Assembly (NCBI GenBank): GCA_016926315.1
Contig: JAFGOU010000115.1
Location: 1 to 5,259, forward strand
From: Chitinispirillaceae bacterium
Lineage (GTDB): Bacteria > Fibrobacterota > Chitinivibrionia > Chitinivibrionales > Chitinispirillaceae
Direction of reading: 5' to 3'
DNA length: 5,259 nucleotides
Part shown: piece after piece, positions 1-5,259 of the stretch
How positions within the stretch are numbered: position 1 is the first letter of the stretch
Layout: the number at the start of each line of letters is the position of its first letter
The notes under the pieces: model-generated
Told to the model about the DNA's origin: nothing
The model's database searches: none
Seen by the model: only the letters and a program-made list of their open reading frames with translations
Program-made: the position numbers and the translations under genes

Positions 1-28
1 ACGGGTGCAAAATTACTATGTTGCCTGT

Positions 29-57
29 AAAATATATGTCGAAATGCCTATTGTCAA
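29..57 (-). promoter_or_regulatory. Candidate sigma70-type promoter firing leftwards off the window
   Basis: On the - strand a perfect TTGACA -35 box (52-57) is followed after 17 bp by TATTTT (29-34). A TATATT reading of the -10 region, with a 15-bp spacer, is also possible. Transcription would start near position 22 and leave the window, so a divergent gene to the left is implied. The surrounding 1-90 stretch is AT-rich compared with the coding DNA, as expected of an intergenic region. No equally good promoter facing the + strand gene at 151 was found. The call rests on box similarity alone. Confidence 0.45.
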
Positions 58-150
58 GCATTTTGTTGAATATTTAGAGGTGCCCTACAATTGATACATC
101 ATCCCCGATCATCCGACAGCTCGGCTGGTGAACGACCACAGGACCGCACC

Positions 151-906
151 ATGATCAAGACAATGGGCCCTCTTCTTCTCTTCGTTTTCGCGATAACCGC
201 CGCCGGACCGTCACAAAACATGGTAACGGTGCTCCTTCCCGCGACCGACGGCTATCTTTCGACGCGTGAGTCTTCCAGGAACCGGAACGAACTTTGGGTG
301 CAGGGAAAAAACGGTGTCATGAGCTGGATCGGTTTCAACCTTAAGGGCTATACCTTTTCGCGGTCCAGAACGTGCATGCTCTGCCTGACTATCACCGCTA
401 TCGCCCGGCAGGGGATCTGCGATATCCATCTGATCACCTCCCCGTTTACGACCGCCGGAAAAAGCTTCACCAGAAAAGCCATCCGGTTCGACGACCTGCC
501 GCTCGTTTCGATTCCGCTTGACAGCTCGTATTCCGGGCAGATGCTCTATGTGAATATCACCGATATTGCGCGGTCCGGAGCGTTCCACGGCATTGTTCTT
601 CAATCCAGAGGGACCCTTGACGCTACCTTCAGCGCCAGCGAGGGACGCCTTTCTCCCGCCATCCTCTGTACCCATGATATCGGCGATTCAAACGCGGTCA
701 GCTGGTTTTCTGGGGGGGACCGGCCCAATCCGCAAACCGGAAAAAAAGGGGACTTCATGATCCGGACCGCCACCAGGACGATTTACTACAAATCCGGCGC
801 AGACTGGGATTCAGCCGGCGTTATTGCACGGCCTTCCCTGGGGAAAAGTGCTGCGACCCCTGCCCGGCGTGCCACGCTACCGGCAAGTGCACGGAAATCC
901 CGCTGA
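151..906 (+). CDS. Putative secreted DNRLRE-like protein with short GD-rich module and degenerate collagen-like tail
   Basis: The predicted protein has 251 residues, starting at ATG 151. An in-frame TTG at 91 would add 20 polar residues, but ATG 151 has AGGA at 140-143 and places a signal peptide at the N-terminus: positively charged MIKT, a hydrophobic core at about residues 6-18, and small residues AAG before a likely cut. Residues 25-175 resemble DNRLRE (CBM96-like) beta-sandwich domains: an early DGYLSTRE segment, then VNITDIA (135-141), HGIVLQS (146-152) and FSASEG (160-165), the usual 'DVT...G.aL.s....tF.SsE' ending. Residues 187-219 (GDRPNP, GKKGDF, TATRTIYYK, W219) resemble the 'G..P....G..GD.Y.DT.T...Y.K....W' module that often precedes collagen-like repeats in surface or fibre proteins. 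The last 27 residues are basic and alanine-rich, with triplet-like spacing but no glycine register. It is probably extracellular or surface-exposed, possibly sugar-binding or adhesive. The substrate is unknown and the gene stands alone on its strand. Confidence 0.7.
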   Translation: MIKTMGPLLLFVFAITAAGPSQNMVTVLLPATDGYLSTRESSRNRNELWVQGKNGVMSWIGFNLKGYTFSRSRTCMLCLTITAIARQGICDIHLITSPFTTAGKSFTRKAIRFDDLPLVSIPLDSSYSGQMLYVNITDIARSGAFHGIVLQSRGTLDATFSASEGRLSPAILCTHDIGDSNAVSWFSGGDRPNPQTGKKGDFMIRTATRTIYYKSGADWDSAGVIARPSLGKSAATPARRATLPASARKSR

Positions 907-955
907 AGCTGCGGGCTGGCGGTCTGCAAGAAAACATCTGTTTTTTCCCAGAGGT

Positions 956-1297
956 TCACAGCGGCATGAGCACGGGAAGGTCATTGACCGAAGGATAGAT
1001 CGAAATGACCTTGTCGATGTTGAGCGTCCTGAAAATGGAGATAATCTGCGGGTTGCTTTCGATCACGCACAGGTCGCCGTCGACTTTTTTTATTTTTTTG
1101 TAGCAGTCGATCAGCACGGCGATTGCACCGCTGTAAATATACGAGGTGTTGGTAAAACTGACGGCGATATGGTTTTTCCCCTCTGCAAGATAGCCTTCGA
1201 TAAGAAACCGCAGTTCATTAAGTTCGGAGATAATGCTCAGATCATCCTGAAACTTGATGATCTGATATCCCGAATGCATGGAAATGTCGATGTTCAT
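956..1297 (-). CDS. STAS-domain protein, SpoIIAA/RsbV-like anti-sigma factor antagonist
   Basis: This 113-residue protein is the length of a single STAS domain. HIAVSF (43-48), SYIYSGAIAVLI (52-63), YKKIKK (66-71) and DLCVI (75-79) align without gaps to the central part of SpoIIAA/RsbV proteins, whose core is a beta strand, the 'DSSG' loop and a helix. Family members relieve inhibition of a sigma factor or other target by binding a serine-kinase anti-sigma factor, and are switched off by phosphorylation of the first loop serine. Here that serine is kept (S56), but the preceding Asp is Tyr55, the second Ser is Gly57 and the loop Gly is Ala58. The phosphorylation switch may therefore be altered. 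A strong Shine-Dalgarno (GGGGGGAG, 1302-1309) precedes ATG 1297. GC is roughly 46% by hand count, lower than the neighbours. No kinase, phosphatase or sigma gene lies in the window, so the partner is unknown. Confidence 0.82.
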   Translation of the reverse strand: MNIDISMHSGYQIIKFQDDLSIISELNELRFLIEGYLAEGKNHIAVSFTNTSYIYSGAIAVLIDCYKKIKKVDGDLCVIESNPQIISIFRTLNIDKVISIYPSVNDLPVLMPL

Positions 1298-1298
1298 T

Positions 1299-1309
1299 CT
1301 TCTCCCCCC
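1299..1309 (-). promoter_or_regulatory. Strong ribosome binding site of the STAS gene
   Basis: On the - strand, GGGGGGAGAAG ends one base before ATG 1297, with the GGAG core about 5 nt from the start. This supports the chosen start and makes it the clearest ribosome binding site in the window. A pyrimidine stretch in the leader (CUUUUCUC, opposite + 1362-1369) could pair with GAGAAGA here and hide it; that is inference from base pairing by eye. Confidence 0.6.
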
Positions 1310-1318
1310 GGGTAGAAT

Positions 1319-1348
1319 TCACCTTACGTAACGGATGTCCATCCGCAT
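1319..1348 (-). other. Possible 9-codon leader ORF upstream of the STAS gene
   Basis: An ATG at 1348 preceded by GGAGA at a usable distance opens a 9-residue reading frame (MRMDIRYVR) that stops at TGA 1319. It ends 21 nt before the STAS start and is in the same frame. It overlaps an inverted repeat, CGGATG-TC-CATCCG (1332-1345), that can form a 6-7 bp RNA hairpin. It lies within the transcript expected from the promoter at 1414-1442. It could be a translated leader that influences the downstream gene, or chance. Confidence 0.2.
1332..1345. repeat. Short perfect inverted repeat in the STAS leader
   Basis: CGGATG and CATCCG are separated by 2 bp. In the leader RNA this gives a 5-bp stem with a 4-nt loop (or 6 bp with a tight loop), with one further G-U pair possible. 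No U-run follows, so it is not a terminator. Its position between promoter and ribosome binding site fits a regulatory hairpin or a protein-binding site, but the short length means it could be chance. Confidence 0.3.
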
Positions 1349-1413
1349 ACTCTCCAGGCACGAGAAAAGCCACAGCAGGCAAAGGAGCCTACGGATAGAC
1401 CCTGACTACCTGA

Positions 1414-1442
1414 AGTATATCAGGAAAAAGGGGAAACGACAA
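1414..1442 (-). promoter_or_regulatory. Sigma70-like promoter of the STAS gene
   Basis: On the - strand TTGTCG (1437-1442; 4 of 6 to TTGACA) is followed by exactly 17 bp and TATACT (1414-1419; 5 of 6 to TATAAT). The -35 box begins 2 bp beyond the stop codon of the BatA-type gene (1444). The predicted start of transcription, near 1407, gives a leader of about 110 nt before ATG 1297. The -10 box lies in the loop of a small inverted repeat (CCTGA 1409-1413 / TCAGG 1420-1424), which could be an operator. This would let the STAS gene be expressed apart from the upstream operon. No transcript evidence is available. Confidence 0.5.
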
Positions 1443-1443
1443 G

Positions 1444-3426
1444 CTAATTGTCCGAGCGGCGTTTTTTTTCCCAGAGAAGCGTCTCGCCAAGCAGAAACAG
1501 CAAAAGAAGCAGCCAGGGCAGGGTTGAGAGCAGGCGGCCCCGGCCGCGCAAGGTTTCAAAAAGCAGCTTCTCATGTACGACAATAACCTGACGGCTATCG
1601 CGTTTGGAAACATCGGGAACGGCATACTCCAGCCTGCTCTCCAACGGGTCTCCGTGTATGGCAATCCAGTGTGAATGATCGCCTTCCGGCGCTATCCGGT
1701 ACAAACCGGGCTGGCTGAACCGAACGTGAGGCTGCGTCTGCCACCGGCCGATAAAGGCGCCCCCGGCATCGAAAACCATGCCTGCTTTTCCCGATCCGTA
1801 AAACGGGTTCCTCCGGTCAATACCGGCGATCCATGACTCGTCCTGCCGCAGAAACGAGCGCATTGCATGGCGCGTTACCCGGTCGAGGCAGGGAACGAAA
1901 AAACCGGTCTCGCAAAGGTTATTCGCTCCGCTCACCCCGAGCGGGGTCGCGAAAAGAACAAGATGCCTGCCATGCATGCCGATGAGCGACGTGATAAGCG
2001 GAGCTCCGTTTTCGAGCCTGACCAGCGGAGTGCCCGGCAATCCCGCGATATACCGGTATATGGCTGCTTCCCTCGTGACAAGATGCGGAAATGCGCGCCA
2101 GAGGTCGGACAGGGTGTCGGGCAGAACCGGCGATACCGGTATGTCGAGTTCGATCCGTCTGAGGGGGGCCTCAAGGCGCGTCATGCGCGAAATGAGCGAC
2201 GTTGCAGCGGCAAGTCCTTCGTCACTGTCGGCAAAGGCTGCGAGCACCACGGTGTTTCCCGGCGAAGGCGCGGAAATGAACGACTCCAGCGCACGTACGG
2301 GCCTGTCGAGCGAACCGGCCACGACCACACCGGCAGAATCGAGAAGATCGAAGGTTGTTTCATCAAGGCTTTTCTGCGCCACGGGATCCCACGTGCTGCC
2401 GGGCATGGCCCTGAAAGCCGCGGACACCGGAAACTGGGTCTCCTGGCCGCCCAGCACGACCACGCCGGTATGGCCCCGCTCCTCAAAGGCGAAATAATCC
2501 GTATTGTCAAATATCAACGGGTCAACCGCGGTGATGGAAATCGTTCCTCCACGGGCAGGCAAGGCATTGGTCGCCGGTACGGATATGGTTGCGGTATCGC
2601 CGGACCCGAGTGAAAAAGTTCCGCCGCCGGCAAGGATTCCCGACACGGTAACGGCGATCCTGCCGGAATCAAGCGTCCTGCCCTGCGATGAAAGGTGTGC
2701 GGCTACGGTGGTGGTGGCGTTGTCGTCAATCACGCGTGCATCATGCAGACTATGGTTCCACGTGTTTTTAGGTGCAAGATTCAGCCCGATAAGCGAAGCG
2801 TCCGGAGGATGGCGTTCCAGAAGCGAATCCAGCATGATCGTGGTTGGCCGTTGAAAATCACTTATCAGCATCAGGCAGGGAAGCGAAAACACGGCCCGGT
2901 GATCGTTCCAGGAACGCATGACCCGATCAAGGCCGCAGGAACCGTGTCGGACTTCGGCCGTCGATCGATCATCATTTTGCATGAGGACAAAATCCCTGAA
3001 CGACTCGTCAAAATGAAAATGGCGCGCCGTGGCTGCCATTTTTTCTCTGAGCGAATCCACCGCTCGTGATCCCCGTTCATGCAGGGTAATGCCTCCCGCG
3101 GCATACCCCATACTCTGTGTCGGGTCGATCCAGGTAAACAGGGTCAGGTGCGGATCGCGAAGCAGGCTCAAGGGTTCACGGGGATCGTACGGGCGGGCGA
3201 ACAGCATGACAAGGGCAAGTATGGCGAGAAGACGCATGAGAAGCAGGAGCAGGCTGCGCATCCGCCGCATCCGCGTCGCGGTAACCGAGGCCTCGTGAAA
3301 GAAACGAAGCGTTGAAAAAGCCAGCGTTCTGACCCGCGGTCTTCGGAGCAGATGAATCAGCAGGGGGATGGTGAGGAACAGCAGGCCCCAGAGAAACACG
3401 GGGTTGAAAAAGGAGAGGGCGCTCAA
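1444..3426 (-). CDS. BatA-type membrane protein with N-terminal double anchor and vWA-like domain
   Basis: This 660-residue protein opens with the BatA/aerotolerance-type N-terminal domain: FFNPVFLWGL, a first membrane helix (about 6-27), a basic loop (RRPRVR, TRMRRMR) and a second helix (about 58-78). A vWA-like region follows, with a metal-site motif DPTQS (101-105), a DxTxS variant of DxSxS, and LISD (187-190) as the second metal-binding Asp. Beta-rich middle segments include DPLIFDNTDYF (302-312), the 'fDN..yF' pattern of this family, and FFVPCLDR (509-516). A third helix (about 635-650) precedes a basic tail, WEKKRRSDN. The positive-inside rule puts the large central part in the periplasm. 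The start is TTG 3426, overlapping the upstream stop in TTGA. GAGG lies 5 nt before it, and the next Met (53) would lose the first helix. It is the probable partner of the upstream DUF58 protein in an envelope-associated complex. The exact role is unknown. Confidence 0.85.
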   Translation of the reverse strand: MSALSFFNPVFLWGLLFLTIPLLIHLLRRPRVRTLAFSTLRFFHEASVTATRMRRMRSLLLLLMRLLAILALVMLFARPYDPREPLSLLRDPHLTLFTWIDPTQSMGYAAGGITLHERGSRAVDSLREKMAATARHFHFDESFRDFVLMQNDDRSTAEVRHGSCGLDRVMRSWNDHRAVFSLPCLMLISDFQRPTTIMLDSLLERHPPDASLIGLNLAPKNTWNHSLHDARVIDDNATTTVAAHLSSQGRTLDSGRIAVTVSGILAGGGTFSLGSGDTATISVPATNALPARGGTISITAVDPLIFDNTDYFAFEERGHTGVVVLGGQETQFPVSAAFRAMPGSTWDPVAQKSLDETTFDLLDSAGVVVAGSLDRPVRALESFISAPSPGNTVVLAAFADSDEGLAAATSLISRMTRLEAPLRRIELDIPVSPVLPDTLSDLWRAFPHLVTREAAIYRYIAGLPGTPLVRLENGAPLITSLIGMHGRHLVLFATPLGVSGANNLCETGFFVPCLDRVTRHAMRSFLRQDESWIAGIDRRNPFYGSGKAGMVFDAGGAFIGRWQTQPHVRFSQPGLYRIAPEGDHSHWIAIHGDPLESRLEYAVPDVSKRDSRQVIVVHEKLLFETLRGRGRLLSTLPWLLLLLFLLGETLLWEKKRRSDN

Positions 3427-4319
3427 AAAAGCCTCGTGCGTTTTTCCAGAATGCGGTAGAGCGCCTTCTGGAAAGGTTCGTCAGTAGCGATGACGTCCAG
3501 GTCGATGGACAGCTCGCGGCACGCCTTTTCGAGCCTCAGCCGGTGTTCTTTCATTCCCTGGCGGAGAAACCGTGAGGCGGTTTCTCCATCGAGCGCCAGC
3601 TGGGCGCCGGTTTCGAGATCACGCAGCTTGAGAGGCGCTGGTCCGAACGCCGAACGTTCGAGCGGATCGAGCAGCCAGATAACGATCACGTCCTGGCGCT
3701 TGAACCGGAGATGGCGGAGGCCTCGGATGATTTGTCCGGGATCGTCGAAAAGGTCTGAAACGATGATACAGAGGCCCCGCTTGCCAATACGTGTCGCCAC
3801 CGCATCGATGGCGCTGCCGCAACGCGTCCGCGCCCCTGGCTCTATTTTATCAAGTGCTGAAATCATCAACTGGAGCTGCCGGTTGGTGGACCGCGGCGGC
3901 AGGCTCATGCCCACGGTCTCGTCGAACGCCGCCAGCCCGGTGGCGTCGCGCTGCCGGATGAGTATCCAGGCCAGCGCCGCGACGAGCGTTTTTGCATAGT
4001 CAAGTTTTGACAGCGGCGCGCCCGGGGAAGCGAACCCCATGGAGGCGCTTTTATCGAGAAGCAGCCAGGCGCGAAGGTTGGTCTCGTCTTCAAACAGCCT
4101 GACCACCGCCTTGTCGGTCCGCGCATATTTTCTCCAGTCAATCATGCGCGTGGACTCGCCGGTCAGGTAGGGGCGGTGTTCGCGGAATTCCACCGAAAAC
4201 CCATGAAACGGGCTTTTGTGCCGGCCCGCGATCATTCCCTCCACGATCAGCCTGGCGCGAAGGGAAAGGTTCCTCACGGCGGCGAGTTGCTCGGGTCTGA
4301 TGAGGGTCGCTGTTTTCAT
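3423..4319 (-). CDS. DUF58 family protein with vWA-type metal site
   Basis: This 298-residue protein has no signal peptide or membrane helix, so it is probably cytoplasmic. The DUF58 signature is nearly complete: VEGMIAGRHKSPFHGFSVEF (26-45), then RPY (49-51), GES (54-56) where many members have GDD, and IDWRKYART (60-68). A vWA-like fold follows with DKSAS (89-93) matching DxSxS, T165 as a possible third ligand, and VSD (187-189) with the second Asp. Family members usually sit beside a MoxR AAA+ ATPase and BatA/BatB-type membrane proteins, and are thought to help fold or activate complexes in the envelope. Here the BatA-type gene follows with a 4-nt overlap, which implies translational coupling, and hflX lies 28 bp upstream. 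ATG 4319 fits the usual family N-terminus, but no clear Shine-Dalgarno precedes it, so translation may depend on ribosomes finishing hflX. Confidence 0.88.
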   Translation of the reverse strand: MKTATLIRPEQLAAVRNLSLRARLIVEGMIAGRHKSPFHGFSVEFREHRPYLTGESTRMIDWRKYARTDKAVVRLFEDETNLRAWLLLDKSASMGFASPGAPLSKLDYAKTLVAALAWILIRQRDATGLAAFDETVGMSLPPRSTNRQLQLMISALDKIEPGARTRCGSAIDAVATRIGKRGLCIIVSDLFDDPGQIIRGLRHLRFKRQDVIVIWLLDPLERSAFGPAPLKLRDLETGAQLALDGETASRFLRQGMKEHRLRLEKACRELSIDLDVIATDEPFQKALYRILEKRTRLF

Positions 4320-4347
4320 AGGGTCGGGCCGGAACAGGTAACGGCAA

Positions 4348-5259
4348 TCAGTGCGGTCCGCCGCCTTCCGGCGCCGGTGCCGTGCTGTTCAGGAGGCTTC
4401 TGGTCGTATGTAAAATGATATCGGAAACCTTCCTTTCGCGCTCGAACGACAGCACGGCGGTGGCAATCTGTTCCTTGAGCAGACGGACATCGTCTTTATT
4501 GAACGCCGAGATGAAAAGCGCGTCGCGGTACTCGATGGCGATTTTCTTGCGTGCAAACGGGTCGGACACAAGGTCGCTTTTATTGAAAACGACGAGGCGG
4601 GGTATTTTTTCAGCGCCCAGCGTGGTCAGAACCGCCCGCACGGTCTCATACTGCTGGTCGATCCATTCGCTCGAGGCATCCATGATCCAGAGGAGAAGCT
4701 GCGCCCTGTTGACTTCACCGAGCGTGCTCCTGAACGAGGCGACCAGATCGTGGGGCAGCTTACGGAGGAAACCGACCGTGTCGGAAACCACGATTTCCCC
4801 GACACCGGGTATAAAGGAGCGCCGGGTGGCGGTATCCAACGTTGCAAACAGCTTGTTCTCCACAAGCACGTCGCTCCCGCACAGGCCGTTTAAGAGCGAC
4901 GATTTTCCCACGTTGGTATACCCCACGAGCGACACCTTGAAAAGGCCCTGTCTGCTCTTTCTCTGGACATCGCGCTCCTTCTCAATCTTTTCCAGACGTT
5001 TTTCAAGATCCGCTATTTTTTTCTGCACGGTTCTGCGGTCCACTTCAAGCTGTTTTTCGCCCGGTCCCACGGTGCCGATGCCGCCTATCTGCTGTGAAAA
5101 ATGGGTCCATGCATGCGCAAGGCGCGGGTACAGCATCCGCATCTGGGCGAGCTCGACCTGCACGCGCGCTTCGTTGGTACGGGCATGCTTTGCAAAAATA
5201 TCGAGGATAAGCTGGCCGCGGTCGATCACCTTCCCTTCAATGATCTTTTCGATGTTCCG
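4348..5259 (-). CDS. hflX: Ribosome-associated GTPase HflX, 5' end outside the window
   Basis: The reading frame stays open to the window edge. Its first visible residues (RNIEKIIEGKVIDRGQLILD) are the family's '..nLE....VIDR..LILdIFA' segment, so the GTG at 5229 is an internal Val and the true start lies beyond 5259. The 303 visible residues cover the end of the N-terminal domain, the Gly-rich motif GPGEKQLEVDRR (65-76), a coiled-coil-like stretch (about 77-103, KKIADLEKRLEKIEKER) and the GTPase domain: GYTNVGKS (113-120, P-loop), FATLDTATRR (138-147, switch I), DTVGF (160-164), NKSD (226-229) and SAF (251-253). HflX binds the large ribosomal subunit and splits stalled or stressed 70S ribosomes in characterised bacteria. 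The C-terminus ends in a Pro/Gly-rich tail. It appears to be the upstream gene of a unit with the DUF58 and BatA-type genes. Confidence 0.95.
   Translation of the reverse strand, partial: RNIEKIIEGKVIDRGQLILDIFAKHARTNEARVQVELAQMRMLYPRLAHAWTHFSQQIGGIGTVGPGEKQLEVDRRTVQKKIADLEKRLEKIEKERDVQRKSRQGLFKVSLVGYTNVGKSSLLNGLCGSDVLVENKLFATLDTATRRSFIPGVGEIVVSDTVGFLRKLPHDLVASFRSTLGEVNRAQLLLWIMDASSEWIDQQYETVRAVLTTLGAEKIPRLVVFNKSDLVSDPFARKKIAIEYRDALFISAFNKDDVRLLKEQIATAVLSFERERKVSDIILHTTRSLLNSTAPAPEGGGPH

Noticed and set aside
91..150. TTG start at 91 extending the secreted protein by 20 residues
   Set aside because: It would bury the signal peptide behind a polar stretch. ATG 151 has AGGA at a suitable distance and begins the signal peptide.
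211..675. - strand open frame of 154 codons
   Set aside because: It is antisense to the DNRLRE-like gene, with no recognisable domain and no ribosome binding evidence.
929..946. Possible bidirectional terminator between the convergent genes (AAAAC...GTTTT with flanking T6)
   Set aside because: The stem is only about 5 A-T-rich pairs with a tiny loop and no GC-rich core, too weak to call.
783..998. Cysteine-rich reading frame (CC..C..C....GKC) as a separate small protein
   Set aside because: It has no start codon or ribosome binding site of its own, overlaps the secreted-protein gene, and is better treated as part of the collagen-like tail question.
824..1315. + strand open frame of 163 codons antisense to the STAS gene
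   Set aside because: It lies over a well-supported STAS gene, shows no domain of its own, and is a shadow of the opposite strand.
1867..2613. + strand open frame of 248 codons
   Set aside because: It is antisense to the BatA-type gene. Its composition is Arg/Gly-rich as expected of a shadow frame in GC-rich DNA, and no family pattern is visible.
5227..5229. GTG at 5229 as the hflX start codon
   Set aside because: The frame is open to the window edge and the upstream residues match the conserved HflX segment, so this codon is an internal Val.

Overview
The window is about 5.3 kb of bacterial DNA, GC-rich (high fifties percent by eye), with five protein genes. One lies on the + strand at the left and four on the - strand. 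Nothing in the sequence fixes the species. The secreted DNRLRE-type protein, the BatA-type membrane protein and the SpoIIAA-like STAS protein together suggest a free-living Gram-negative-type lineage, possibly from a less-studied phylum, but this is only an inference. I see no tRNA, rRNA, CRISPR array, insertion sequence or phage gene.

Layout from left to right. Positions 1-150 form an upstream region. Its best promoter-like signal points left and off the window, so a divergent - strand neighbour is likely. Positions 151-906 (+) encode a putatively exported DNRLRE-like protein with a short GD-rich stalk module and an odd, collagen-like but glycine-poor tail. A 49-bp convergent gap follows. 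Positions 956-1297 (-) encode a small STAS-domain protein that is AT-richer than its surroundings. It has its own sigma70-like promoter (1414-1442) and a leader of about 110 nt.

The right two thirds is a - strand cluster, in transcription order: a partial HflX ribosome-associated GTPase (5259-4348, 5' end off the window), a DUF58 protein (4319-3423) 28 bp downstream, and a large BatA-type membrane protein (3426-1444). The last gene starts at a TTG that overlaps the DUF58 stop in TTGA. The DUF58 and BatA-type proteins almost certainly work together: both carry von Willebrand A-type metal-site motifs, and such pairs normally accompany a MoxR-type AAA+ ATPase in envelope or stress-related systems. 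No MoxR gene is in the window; the gene directly upstream is hflX instead.

I did not find a clearly new system. The points most worth checking are the altered phosphorylation motif and leader of the STAS gene, the T6/TTGA junction between the DUF58 and BatA-type genes, and the collagen-like tail of the secreted protein.
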